This document shows, piece by piece, positions 43,801 through 54,559 of a stretch of 64,000 nt of DNA (positions are counted from its first letter, which is position 1; the number at the start of each line of letters is the position of its first letter). This DNA is from Mermis nigrescens (taxonomy: Eukaryota > Nematoda > Enoplea > Mermithida > Mermithidae), in NCBI GenBank assembly GCA_036768485.1, contig JAVLUZ010000271.1, positions 310,001 through 374,000 on the forward strand, given 5' to 3'. Made by a program: the position numbers and the translations under genes. The notes beneath the pieces are model-generated. The model had not been told where the DNA came from, made no database searches, and saw nothing but the letters and a program-made list of their open reading frames with translations.

Positions 43801-44330
43801 CGTAATGGGAAACGTGTTGAACAAAAAAAAACGGATAAAAAGTTATTTCAACCATCCACCAGTAGTAAGGAGAGGGGAGTCACGCGCATTTTGGGGCGCC
43901 ACACGTTATAACATAGGACGATTCTCCCCATCTTTTCTACTCGGGGGCGCCATGCGGGTGACCGCCTTCGGCTACCCCCGCAAAAGGTCTGAGGGAGTTT
44001 TTTATCTGTGTGACGTGCTTATTTATAGACTTTACTTGTCCCCATAGAAAGAAAAAAATTGCTAGCAATGGGGGTTGAAGTGCAGACTAACAAGACTGAA
44101 ACCCGCCGCTTAACAACTTGTGCGATTGACAACCGCGTACATAGGCGTAGCCAGGATTATCTACAAGGGTAGGCACAACCAGTAAACATACAAAAAGTCT
44201 GCAAAGACTAAGGACTACATATGTATAAGTGTGGATGTAAAAAATTTAATGGAAATTAGCAATAAGAATTTGCTATAAAACAATAGCTATAAATCCTAAA
44301 TTGTTTAGTCAATATAATATTAGGCTACAA
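43801..44330. other. No gene recognised
   Basis: Contains a GC-richer block (43870-43990; GGGGCGCC, GGGGGCGCCATGCGG) and a family-F-like phrase, GGCGTAGCCAGGATTAT (44151). No open frame of substance. Confidence 0.4.
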
Positions 44331-44339
44331 CTATCGCTA

Positions 44340-45140
44340 ATCTTTTATTACAAAAAATTTTTCCGCATTATGGCGCACCTAAACGATTTTTAACCCATCA
44401 GGGCTCGAACTTTACATCTGTCTTGATTGCGGAAATTTGTAAATTACTTATTAATCAAAAAGTTTTTACGACGCCGTATCATCTGCAGTGTGATGGACTC
44501 GTTGAGCGTTATAATCGAACTCTAAATGATGGACTATCAAAATTAAGTGCGCGTATTGAGTATGATTTTGAACAATTTTTGCCTTTTGCTTTATTTGCGT
44601 ATCGTGCAACGCCGCAAGTATCTACGTACATTTTGCCCTTCAAAATGCGAATTTAATTTTTTTTATTTTTTTAATTTTTTTAAATTTTTATTTTTTATTT
44701 ATCAATCCGAATTTACCTAATATCGCTGAAAAATATATCGCCAATTTAAAGCTCACCATACAGGATTTGCACAAAATTGGATCTAAAATCTAGCACATGC
44801 ACAAAAGCAGCAGAAAAAGCAATATGATAAATTTGTTACCGAAAGTAATTTTGCTGTGTCAGATTAAGTCCATCTTAATAATACAGCCGTAATTCAGCCT
44901 GAAATAGGTAAACTTTAGCCTTAGCGCATAGGTCCTCATAGGATTGCTGCGCTACCAACGCCCAAAAGTGCGCATATTGTTGATGTATATAATCCGCTAA
45001 TTACGCATTTGATTCACCAAAATAGACTTTTGCCTGAGTCAAAGCTACCATATTCTGATTTAATCGCCAAAAAACATGCATACATACCTGGTAATTTTGT
45101 TTTGGTAAAGCTACCTAAAGTTCTAAAGTTCTTCACAGCG
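44340..45140 (+). pseudogene. Ty3/gypsy-type integrase, inactivated
   Basis: Retrotransposon integrase core in one frame to 44656. The second catalytic aspartate position reads LTHQGSNF, where active relatives have LTDQGSNF (codon CAT), and 35 residues later comes the glutamate in DGLVERYNR. The spacing is that of a DD35E integrase. The expected SPFELRFGR-like stretch has become ILPFKMRI and a stop, and later pieces (VYNPLITHLIHQNRLLPE, PGNFVLVKLPK) are in other frames. No LTRs, RT or protease was found nearby. The missing Asp and the stops make it non-functional. Described only as an old genomic remnant. Confidence 0.82.
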
Positions 45141-45236
45141 TGATTATTAATTTTTTGGACTTACTGGGATGGAAAAAGGAAATTAGGGGATTGCACGCCA
45201 GTTCGTAAATTAAATATTTATAAAACTGTTCATGCT

Positions 45237-45434
45237 GTGCCTCTATCAGATGTTTCACCTTTTCCAGATCCATGGCTGAGGGAAATCCCGACAATAAACG
45301 GATCTCGTGGACCCATTTGTCAACAATTTCTGTTTGAAGGTCGAGTCCCCATCAAATTCGACGAATTCCAAATAGCAATGGAGGGAGCAGCTGCTTTGAA
45401 GCACTTTCGCTCTCCAGATCTATTGCCCTAATGG
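45237..45434 (+). pseudogene. Open fragment following the gypsy integrase, unidentified
   Basis: A 64-codon frame (MPLSDVSPFPDPWLRE at the start) directly after the integrase remnant. It may be the element's C-terminal extension or unrelated; no motif is recognised. Confidence 0.3.
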
Positions 45435-45706
45435 TTTGTCCCCGCGTTACAAATCTATTACCTTGTCAGACGCGCCAAACCATGCTCAACGCGTCGACCA
45501 GCAGGAACAATGGTAAGGCGATTCTATGCATCGACCGCCACTGAAAACGCTTTACATGCCCAATAGTGCAATTGGGTAACCATTTTAGTCAAAAGCGACA
45601 AAGCGTCGTTTAATACGTTGTGTGTATTATTGCGCCCACAAAATTTGATAAAGGGAGTGTTGTTTTTGGGCTATGATTTCGAGTTCATATTTTTGTATGG
45701 GACATT

Positions 45707-45913
45707 CATGGGGTGGATTTAGGGGGAAGGGCGGGGGGCGCGGAGAGGGCGGCCGGCCCCCCTCCATTGGCCCAAAATAGTGCGCAAAATTAAGAATTTT
45801 TGAGCGATTTTTAGCGATTTCCGGGTCAAAATGGTTAATTTTTCCGCCCAAGTCAGTATTCTGCCCCCCTAGGGGTACCGCCGCCCCTCAGGAAAATCCT
45901 GCATCCGCCACTG
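45707..45913 (-). mobile_element. Family-E MITE, 207 bp, TSD GGGACATT
   Basis: The reverse copy of the element at 9181: starts CATGGGGTGGATTTAGG and ends CATCCGCCACTG. Perfect octamers GGGACATT at 45699-45706 and 45914-45921. Shares GTGCGCAAAATTAAG, TTTTTAGCGATTTCCGGGTC and TTTTTCCGCCCAAGTCAG with the other copy. Confidence 0.9.
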
Positions 45914-45929
45914 GGGACATTCCTTGTTT

Positions 45930-48590
45930 TCCTAAGCCGCCGTTTGGCCTATACCAATAGCTAGCAACATCCTTAAAGGATGTAAGGTTAGTCTGCCACA
46001 ACCCAAAAAATGACAAGATCACATTTTTTCACATTTACAGCCCAAATATCGACAAAATACGGAAGATCTTTGACTCTGCATTGTGTCAAAAAGCGTATTC
46101 TCAAAACCTATTTTGCGCTTTCTTTATCGATACCTTAACAAAAAGCCATGCATTTACAATTCAGCACAATATTAATGCCAAGTCCCATCAACTAACGCAG
46201 CTGGCTGAATTCTTCTTCAACATGCACGTCAACAAAAACGCACTGGGGTCAAGCATGGAGTATGCTGCTCAATCGAGCAATGGAACATTACTTGGCGCTC
46301 GACCCATTGATTAAAATTGACATATTTATGCTAATAGAAATTTATACCAAAAATAATCAAATTACACTGTTCAGCACACCGGCAGGATTTTTGTTTGCCC
46401 GTGAAGAATTGTCTGTGATGAAGTCGCCTGCAAAAAACAAGAAAAAATTTATTCCGTTGTTGCGAGTGCCGGTCAGATGGTGCAGCCGCCGCCCTAAAAA
46501 AAGAAAAGGGCTAAGTTCGTTCCAATTACAATCCGGTTTCCTCCAATGGCAAAGTTCTCACTATCAAAGACGTCTATCCAGCATTGACAACGGCCTCATC
46601 AGCGCTGAGTAATCTTGATAGTTTGACAATAGTTGGGACTACTGTTGTCGATCTACCATTGACATCCACTTTGCCGCCATCTATGATGCAAGGTCCTATT
46701 TTATTACCGTCTAAATTTTGGGCTGCAACCAGCAATCTGCTGAGTGCGCCTTCTAATATGCCGGTGCAACAAATTATTTCATAGACAGTGATGCGTTTGC
46801 TGCTTGATATTTCACAATTTGTGCCATCGGTCATTACTTTGGCACCGCAAACTGCGCCACTGCCAACTAACTGTAACACAATAGTTGCCTTCACAAATGT
46901 CGCAGGACGCCCTCAATTTAACCTGTGCAATTCCCGAGCATTTGATGGACGTTATGCATCAGTATATCCCACCTCTGCTGCCTGCTGCGATTCTACCGCA
47001 GCCGTCAACCACCTACAAGCTCTGGCGTTGCGTCTACAGCCGCATTATCTACTTTGCAAGCTCAGCAAACCCTGCATTATTTTTGCACTTTGCTCAATAT
47101 TGTATTCCACACAATGTGCCACCAACAGACAACATGTGGCAATTGGTAGCCACCACACCTGGGTGTTGGGGGGGGGGGTTAGGGAGGATATGCACCCAAC
47201 CCCCAGAAACCAAAATACCACCTCCAGAAATCAAAATACTCCCCTCCCCCAAAATTTAATTTTTAAAATTTTTTTTCGTTTTTTTCACAATTTTTGATGC
47301 CATGGATAGTGCTTGATGAAAGACGTCGAAAAATCGTGTTTTTATCGCCATACCACCATTTTTAAGGAGATTTTTTGACCTTCAAAAAATCTTGCACCCC
47401 CAAGAATTTTCTTGCTGCCCACGTATGGTAGCCACTGTTGTCAAAAGCGCCCGGCTCCACTAAGCCAGCAGCAGCTTGTCTGCTTTACAACGTATTTTTT
47501 CCAAATGATGGAATTGTTTGGCCGCGATTTTCCAATGTATTAAACCGTCGAGAATTATCACAATCTTCAGGCCTGGCTCGGAGCAGAATGTGGTCTGTTG
47601 TTGTACCAAGAACTTGTGGATCAGGCGCAAACCCATTATAATAATGTTTACGCTAATCACTCTGTCCAAGCAATCTAGCGCCACAACACCCGTCCATCCT
47701 TTCAGCAATCCTGTCTGATGCGAATGAGGCTGAATGTCAAAAAAACTTGCCAATCTCTGCAATTTATCACGCAACTGAGCATGTTTCAATGGCTTCACTA
47801 TCCGGACCCATATTTTGCCCACAATTGATTCTTCATTACGATGGGCAGGATGCTCTGCAAGGTTCCACTGGTATATGTTGTGATACATCCGACACTCAAA
47901 ATGCCACGTGCTATGTCTGTCTACCCGCTTTAAGACGTCCCAATTAGAATGTTGCTGCACCACCTGCAACCGTTGCCGGACCATACTGCTCCATTATTGA
48001 TCACCATGCATCAAATATTTAACACTTTTAAGAACTTCCGTGAATTTCAATGCGATTATGAAGCAGCTTTCCATTGCCAGCCAATCTTTTTGATGCCCAA
48101 CGTCATGCATGCCAAATTGTTCCTTGAATTTTTGGACTGTTGATTTTATATATTTTCAGTGTGGTACGCCAACGCTCCAATTGCTTGGCGTATGATCAAA
48201 CAGCTACACCGTATGCTTTGTGTTGCGTTTATTAGCCCCATTCACACCAATTTGCCAGTGCAAGCCTTTCTGGTATTTCCCAAATTGCCAAAAATATCGA
48301 CAATCAGAGCAAATTGCATTGCCGAATCAAGGCTATTTGTGTGGAAAGCGAACCACACATTACCATGCCGCTTCAGTTTGAGCATTACTGTCAACGTCAA
48401 GCATCAATGTTTTATTTGCAAACAAAATTCCTGGACAATCTTGATGCTATCCGAAAAAATTTGCAACAACGTCAACCCAAAAACGCTGCTGTGACACAAA
48501 AAACGTCACGCTTCTTTGCAGGATCCAAGATGATCTTCAGCAAAGGTAAAGCATCATGTGACTAACCTTAAAGTGCCGGCCCTAATTGAA
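45930..48590. other. Open, GC-richer block of unknown origin
   Basis: Between the MITEs at 45707-45913 and 47154-47427 and beyond, the DNA is less AT-rich and unusually free of stops on both strands. Open stretches lie at + 46081-46314, 46262-46612, 46788-47297, 47949-48143 and 48159-48494, and at - 46574-46894 and 47460-47984 (174 codons). Parts look protein-like, such as LLLYQELVDQAQTHYNN (+ strand, near 47600), but frames switch and no domain is recognised. A decayed retroelement or captured gene is likely; neither the strand nor the family can be settled by eye. Confidence 0.4.
47154..47427 (-). mobile_element. Family-B MITE, 274 bp, TSD GTAGCCAC
   Basis: Starts CACACCTGGGTGTTGGGG and ends GCCCACGTATG, with perfect octamers GTAGCCAC at 47146-47153 and 47428-47435. 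It splits the open block around it. Removing the element and one octamer gives the pre-insertion sequence. Confidence 0.9.
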
Positions 48591-48779
48591 ATTCGTTGCA
48601 CATAAATGATTATTGAGCAGAAAGATCGCAGAGGAGTCCCCCAAGAATTACCTATTTGTGCGACTCTCACGCGCTGCCCAGGTTTGTTGACTGCTTTTTT
48701 TGTTGGTCCATCATGCCAACACGCGCAAAACAAAGTGCCGAACTAACATTATACCTGACATATTTTGAGGCGTAATATC

Positions 48780-49145
48780 ATATTCCATGTTCAGCTCCAT
48801 CACCAGAGAAGTTGGCAGAAAATAAACAAGCGAAAAATATGTTTTGGATTCAAAGTTTTGACCTTACACCTCTAGAATTAGCTGATATGTACCTTCTAGA
48901 ACGTACTTTGTTTCTATTTTATTCACTTCTCATGAATTCTAAGCGGAGAAATCGGCGAACAAAGAAAAAGGACAAAAACGTATTTTTCCATCATACACTG
49001 GAATATTAACTTAAAAAATCTTAAACCTACTTCCCGAAAGTATGTGTAAATCAATGCAATCTGGGCCACTTTGTAGCCATGATCTGTAGTACGTTTGTGT
49101 TTGAAAAAAATATTGTGTTGCATCCTACTAAAGATATTGATCAAT
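48780..49145 (-). repeat. Fragment of the foldback arm, reverse orientation
   Basis: Reverse complement matches the outer arm of foldback copy 1: CAAACACAAACGTACTACAG pairs with the CACTCAAACGTACTACGATT region near 18725, and AAAGTACGTTCTAG-like sequence with AAAAAGTACTTTCTG near 18907. No centre or second arm is present here. Confidence 0.5.
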
Positions 49146-49159
49146 TAAAAAACAGTACA

Positions 49160-49670
49160 AAATTTGTTTTTATGCAATGGTTTCAAACTTTATACCTCCA
49201 CAAGTAAATCAATATTGGGGTTTTTTAAAGCTAGTGTGCTGCAATCGATTGTCATGGCGTATGACTTTGGCAATATTTCTATGAATGACACGGAGCAAAG
49301 CCCTGTTTCAACCCAAGAGGAGCCCCCCAACGCAGCCTTATTTTTGGTCATTCTCTGAAAAATCTTAAATCTTCACTATTGAAACACAGTCTTTGAACAT
49401 TACTTTGACCGATTCAATGAAATCAGTTGATTTATAACAAGATAGTTGAATAATTTTAATTTCTTTCATTTTGAGCTTAATAGTCAGCTTCAAATTTATT
49501 TTCGCTTACGATGCAAACTAATTAAGAAATGCACGCGAGGGTTTCTTAACTTACGAATCAGAAACCAATCTTCATTGTACAGTGAAAACAACGTAAAACT
49601 ACTGAGTTGCGTAAGCATGGACACCTAGTGGAAATCAATACAAAAGGAAGAAAAAGTGGATGTCTGTTGT
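49160..49670. other. No gene recognised
   Basis: AT-rich sequence with short frames only; no element family identified. Confidence 0.35.
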
Positions 49671-49675
49671 GTTAA

Positions 49676-50078
49676 ATATGTAAATACAGGGCCGCCCTAT
49701 GTCTACTAAGAATCAACATAGGACGGGTGTATTTGCCTTCGAGACTTACTTAGGTACGTAGGTACTTAGATCTGCACTTAGCGCTGGCCCCGATCGCTTA
49801 GCCTGGGATCGCTTCGATCCTTGGACCCTCACAGACCTTACGGCTTCGATCCCCTCGGTCCTAATATTGCTGACCGCTTCTCGTCGGGTGATCTCAGCAG
49901 CTACGCCCTAAGACCTAAGGCTACCTACCTAGTCTCGGAATTGCCGCGGAGGTCAGTTGACCTATCTCAAGGCTCAAGTTGATTGTTTAACTTATTTTCA
50001 AGATTCGATTCCAACAGAAATGTTTTTTGGTTCCTAATGTGTATAGCACAATAAACTTTGAAAACAACAACAACGAGC
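49676..50078 (+). repeat. GC-rich SINE-like repeat with CAA tail
   Basis: An abrupt GC-richer segment with repeated CGATC words (GATCGCTTCGATCC hairpin at 49807) ends in TATAGCACAATAAACTTTGAAAAC then AACAACAACG. The AATAAACTTTGAAAACAACAACAAC-type tail resembles the end of the 36.6-kb unit. Probably a SINE or the 3' end of a non-LTR element; no LINE protein was found. Confidence 0.5.
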
Positions 50079-50176
50079 TCTATACTGATCAATCATCCTT
50101 AAAGATTAAATAATATTTTTGATCAATTTTAGGTTTAAGAAAAGAATTAAGACTTTCGAACAAAAATAGCAATCAT

Positions 50177-50265
50177 ATGGAATTTACCTATCCGTCCACT
50201 CTGAGAGTCGAAATCCTCGACGTTGGAAATTCCGACCTAACCCTCGGTATATCCGAAACCCCTGG
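50177..50265 (+). CDS. Possible first coding exon, unidentified
   Basis: An ATG opens 29 codons plus two bases, reading MEFTYPSTLRVEILDVGNSD then LTLGISETP, before a GTAGGT donor. The amino-acid pattern is strand-like and plausible, but the piece is short and no partner exon was found. A similar donor context (TTGGGTAGGTTTTCC) recurs at 51413, so the GGTAGG part may belong to a repeat. Confidence 0.2.
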
Positions 50266-50269
50266 GTAG

Positions 50270-52910
50270 GTTTTTCTAATTTATTTCAACGTAGAATACA
50301 CGGCCAAGTTGCCGGACAACAAAATAACACAAAAGAAAAACAAAACGCTCTCCACTATACAAGCGAGCAACTGCCAACGAGACTAACTACGATGGCCTCA
50401 TAGGACCATTACAGTAAAATAAACAAACGTCAAAATAGCATAATACTGGAACTCTTTTAAATCACAACGAATGTTCTAGATTAATACAAGCGGTATGCAT
50501 GAAACGATTACTATTATCATATACTTAACTCTATGTTACCGGACAAGTATCTTATTGTTTTTATTATTGAAAATTGGGGAAAATGTGGGAAGACCGAAGG
50601 CATAGCCCACAGTACACTATCGTAGATAGCTACTAGTATTGGCTATGTAGTGGCTACCGCGAACTGCTAAGGCAAGTTCGCCAAAACGTGTAACCTCGTA
50701 GTTACAAATACAACTATGGAATGCTAGATATAGTACATCTAAAGAAATACGCTACTAACTTTTTTAGAAGCCTGTTTTCTTAATTATAGTTTTTTGTGAT
50801 GTCACTATGATATTGCTAGGAAATACTTATTTATTACTGTCATATAATGGCTAATAGAGCTAAAACATTGAAAAGGATTTAACTGGGGCTAAAATGAGAC
50901 CTATATGTACGAAGTCTAGTCACAGATTTAAGAAAGATCAGAAAATATTCTGATAGAGTCATTGACTAGAATGCAAATTTAAGTCGTGGTAACCGGAGAG
51001 TAAAATTAAAAAATGAAGAGATAAAAAGTGATCAAAAGCAGAATCAAAATGTACAGGGTAATTAATAAATCCTGATAAACTTGCCTAGTATTGGATGCTC
51101 TTCTCAGATGCACATCCCTAAGCCGTTTTGGCATTGGCTTTGGTTACATTAAGCACACCTATCATTAGTCAGCAAGCTTCTTTGATCCTTGGTCTTCTTT
51201 ATATGCTGCAGTAGCTAAAAAACTATGTTAAACTACATACAGGGTTTGACCGATTTCAACCACTTCTACAGAATAGTTTTGATTTTTTCTCTTTAGGTCT
51301 TTTTTCCTTCTTTTTAGTGAAAATTTCAAATTTCTCAGTCTGCTTCACTTCTGCCCCATTGTATAAATCTGCGCTAAACGTCCGAATTCGAGCAATCATG
51401 TTTTCGCTATTGGGTAGGTTTTCCATTTTATTTCAGCGGTTATCTTAATATGAGCAATCGAACGCTAGCTTACTTAGACAGATATGCACATAGATAGCTG
51501 TATAAGCGTTCAGAAAACTAAGGATGGACGTTTATAAAATAAACAAAATGAATAATTTTATTAAGCGATCATGAAGCTATCGCTCTGAATGTCTGACAAT
51601 GATAAATTATATTTGCTTTTCAAAGTTCAGATTTTATAGCTGCTATCTGTCTATCAATCCACATGCCTTTATCTGTATAGATATCTGAAAAACAGTCGCT
51701 CATGCAATCACCTTTTCATTTCACTTTTTCGTTCTCCTAATCAACGTTAAAGCAACGAGTAATAATAATTAATAATTAGGACAGCTTGGTGTTATATTAA
51801 TGTTTATCATTTATATAAAGATTTTAAGATACTTAACACAGTTTTTATATTAAACATTTTTTTGTTTTTAACATTTTGTAAGTTAATTTTAAAATAACCA
51901 TGTGTCTTAAATTGAAGTATAGGCTGTTCCATTCCGAACGCGTTGTTTTTGCTGGAAGTCTCATTGCAGTGTTATTTTTTCACTGCACTAATGGCTCCTT
52001 CAAATTTTTTTCTCCTGGTCGCTCATTGCTCTAAACTCTTCTTATCGATGCTTAATGTGCTTCGCTCAATATGTAGCACATCAAACATACTGCAGCTACA
52101 AATTGTATCGTGAAGTATTACGCTACAGAAATAAGCTGTAAAGCAAAATTGGGCAGTTTTGAATAGGACAGACTATAGATGCAACTTGATAAACGTTTTA
52201 ATCTTTAAGATTGCATTGGCAGCCGCCTCAAATCTCTATTCTATACATTTTGGAATAATTTGGTGTCCATTGTGAGCAAAGAAGAGCCTGTGGGCCTGGC
52301 GTTTGAGATAATTTCCCGAACGTCCAAAAGGCTCAAAATTTGATTATCATATTTGCCTTTTTGATAAATTATACAGCAGTTTTCTGAATTTTGAATATTT
52401 ATGCACTCTTGCGAAACTTCTTGTTATTTCGCTTCCTTTACAAGATCCTTGCGAATAGACAAAAACGATCAAAAAAATGGTTTTGGTCAAAAATTCAATT
52501 ATTTAGTTATAAAATAAAGAGCCTGAGTGCTATAATGTTTCCGATTTTATAAATTTTACAAAACAGACAATTGATGATTGCCATCCTTTTAATATCCACT
52601 TCTAGTTTTAAGTATATGCACTGACTTATGCCACTTGTTTACTACAATAATATTCTGGAGCACACTGTCTAGAGCCCCTAATTTGGTGAAATTTTTTAAC
52701 CCTGAGATTCAGGTTGTTAAAAAACGTCGAAAAAACACATTTTCAGCATTCAGCTAGTGTTTTTTGCATCATATTGCATCGGAATGAAGTACTTCGCTCC
52801 AAATGCACTAAATTCGTACATTATTTAAAAAATTTCTTAAATGAAGGAAAATCAAGTTCAAACTCTCATAGATGATTTAGAAAACAGAGCGGTTAAGCCG
52901 TGGTTGAGTT
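50270..52910. other. Long gene-poor stretch
   Basis: I found no supported frame, MITE with matching octamers, or RNA gene in these 2.6 kb. A TATAGTCTGT-type word at 52149 (ACAGACTATAG) is shared with the element at 53 kb. Composition is uniform and AT-rich. Confidence 0.4.
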
Positions 52911-52917
52911 ATTAATG

Positions 52918-52970
52918 ACTACAAGGAGGCTTCGTTATAATAACTTATTAGGACGAAGCCTCCTTGTAGT
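52918..52970. repeat. Perfect 18-bp inverted repeat with 17-nt loop
   Basis: ACTACAAGGAGGCTTCGT (52918-52935) is followed, after TATAATAACTTATTAGG, by its exact reverse complement (52953-52970). No mismatches. Could be a tiny foldback element, or the stem of a processed RNA if transcribed. Confidence 0.85.
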
Positions 52971-53010
52971 TTTCCCTTGACTTGTGAAATTTGGCTGCTG
53001 CTCCTCAACT

Positions 53011-53175
53011 ATAGTCTGTTTCAAAAAGTTCGGTCATAAACTTTTAAACTATTTCCGACAATAAGCTGACAAATCGCGGTTATAGCATTGACCTGACAAA
53101 TAATTATTGTAATTCTCGGCTTACTGTCGATGCATCTTCTAAAATTCATGCACAAAGTCATGTGAAACAGACTAT
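53011..53175. mobile_element. Small element with 13-bp terminal inverted repeats
   Basis: ATAGTCTGTTTCA at 53011-53023 is the exact complement of TGAAACAGACTAT at 53163-53175. The interior has GTCGATGCATC and ACAATAA words but no frame. A related end, TGAAAGAGACTATAGTT, occurs at 54525-54541, so the left end could instead pair with that distant copy. No target duplication was fixed. Confidence 0.55.
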
Positions 53176-53615
53176 GAGCTTTAAATGTCTAGCGATATAC
53201 CATTCTGCGGAACACGTCGTCACAGGATGGACAGATACAAGTGTGTCTTGCTTAAGAGACATAGTTATCAAAGTTGATCATAGGCATCGAAAGCATGGAT
53301 TAGTTTGCACATAAAAAGCAGTCGGCTCCATAAATCTTCATCAAGGAATTTTAAGGCATAAAGCAGCTTTTTATTGAATTTTTTTACAATAGAGACTGCC
53401 TTTAAACAATCATAAGCAAGGATTTCTGTTCAGCAATATGGAGCTGCACGGTCTTATCACGTTTATCAAATTTCTGTTCACATAATACCTGCGTATTAGG
53501 GACCAAATTACTGGATTTTCTGAGGTAAATTTCGCACCCATTTTCGCAAGTTTTTGTATCAAATTTTACATCAAATGTTTGATTTTTTCGCACAAAATTT
53601 TAAAGGCCAAGCAAT

Positions 53616-53960
53616 ATGAGCCTATCATCATCATTGACGTCAGTCAGGCTGAACGAATTATTCAACAAGGCCGACGATTTGACTCACGATTTGCGAGAAC
53701 AAGAAGGTGAGCTGTGCTTTTTCGAAACGACTCAAAAATTTCAAGCTCAAGATCCGTTGTACATCACGAGAGGTGCAATCAATCTACAACAATGCGTCCT
53801 TCTTTGTCTCAGGGTCGCTTCGTGTTTATCGGGCAATTTCATTGAAAATTATGACTCGGAAAGTATTTGCACGCTTCATACAAGCAATCCCTACGTGTAC
53901 CCGGCAATTTTATTAAATTCGATGGCGTTTCAATTCAAGTGCAGAAAAAGTAACTTATAG
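53616..53960 (+). CDS. PAN/Apple-like six-cysteine domain protein or exon
   Basis: A 114-codon frame with cysteines at 34, 60, 64, 70, 85 and 109. The order and spacing (C-x25-C-x3-C-x5-C-x14-C-x23-C) match the PAN/Apple fold, where bonds join C1-C6, C2-C5 and C3-C4; PAN domains are usually extracellular and bind proteins or sugars. The core INLQQCVLLCLRVASC fits the conserved helix of this family. The N-terminal 30 residues are acidic and helical (NELFNKADDLTHDL). There is no signal peptide, so this may be an internal or last exon rather than a whole gene. An adjacent AAAG at 53604 could be a splice acceptor. The domain call is from the cysteine pattern, not from a search. Confidence 0.5.
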   Translation: MSLSSSLTSVRLNELFNKADDLTHDLREQEGELCFFETTQKFQAQDPLYITRGAINLQQCVLLCLRVASCLSGNFIENYDSESICTLHTSNPYVYPAILLNSMAFQFKCRKSNL

Positions 53961-54059
53961 GGTGCATTCCTTTAATTAGTGTAACCTTTTGACAGATTTT
54001 ATCAAGACTTTTAGAATGTGTGATTAATTTCTTCCTACTTTCCTACCTTTATGTCATGC

Positions 54060-54172
54060 ACAACCATAGGCAGCGTCTTAGCACAAAATAATGTTCAAAA
54101 AAGTCCTATTTTTCCGATATTTCTGAATTCTTGCGTGGTTCGGAATCCCCCATTCGCCCAGAGCTACGTGCC
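54060..54172 (+). mobile_element. Family-A MITE fragment
   Basis: Retains AGCACAAAATAATGTTCAAAAAAGTCC and the end CCAGAGCTACGTGCCTG. The left terminus is replaced by CAACCATAGGCAGCG, so only about the right two thirds survive. Confidence 0.6.
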
Positions 54173-54261
54173 TGACCCTAAGACATGCGCCTCCCTTGCA
54201 GCCTTAATGGAAAATCTTTTAATAGGGCGGTTTCCTTTCAAAGATAGAGAATAAAACTTCA

Positions 54262-54545
54262 CTGCTCATTTTTTACCTTTCTTTACACTCAAAATTCAGC
54301 TTGTAAAGAGATAGCTATATTGGGTTTACACTAAAAATTAAATTTAGTGACAGAGCGTTGCAGAAGCTTATTTTGTTTAAATGTTATACGTAACGACAGA
54401 ACAACGAATTTGAGCGTAAGTGTTCGTTACACTCAATATTTGCATGAAGTTGAAGCTGGAAATCTTAAATCTGTTCAAATAAAGTAAGTTTGCCATGCTC
54501 AAAAAAGATAATGCTTAAACTTGTGTGAAAGAGACTATAGTTAAA
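54262..54545 (+). repeat. Foldback-arm tandem units, fragment
   Basis: Two TTTACAC-type units: ACAGAGCGTTGCAGAAGCTTA, GTTATACGTAACGACAGAAC, GAATTTGAGCGTAAGTG and CTTAAATCTGTTCAAATAA all match the 19.3-19.65-kb arm of foldback copy 1. The segment ends in TGAAAGAGACTATAG. Confidence 0.65.
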
Positions 54546-54559
54546 GCCAGCATTGTTCA

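Noticed and set aside
46574..46894. 106-codon minus frame with a smooth, enzyme-like translation
   Set aside because: The opposite strand is equally open and no family was recognised; folded into the unidentified block.
47460..47984. 174-codon minus frame as a gene
   Set aside because: It is the longest non-repeat frame, but the + strand in the same interval also gives protein-like pieces, so the strand cannot be chosen by eye.
49800..49835. GGATCGCTTCGATCC as a tRNA T-arm
   Set aside because: No acceptor, D or anticodon stems could be built around it.
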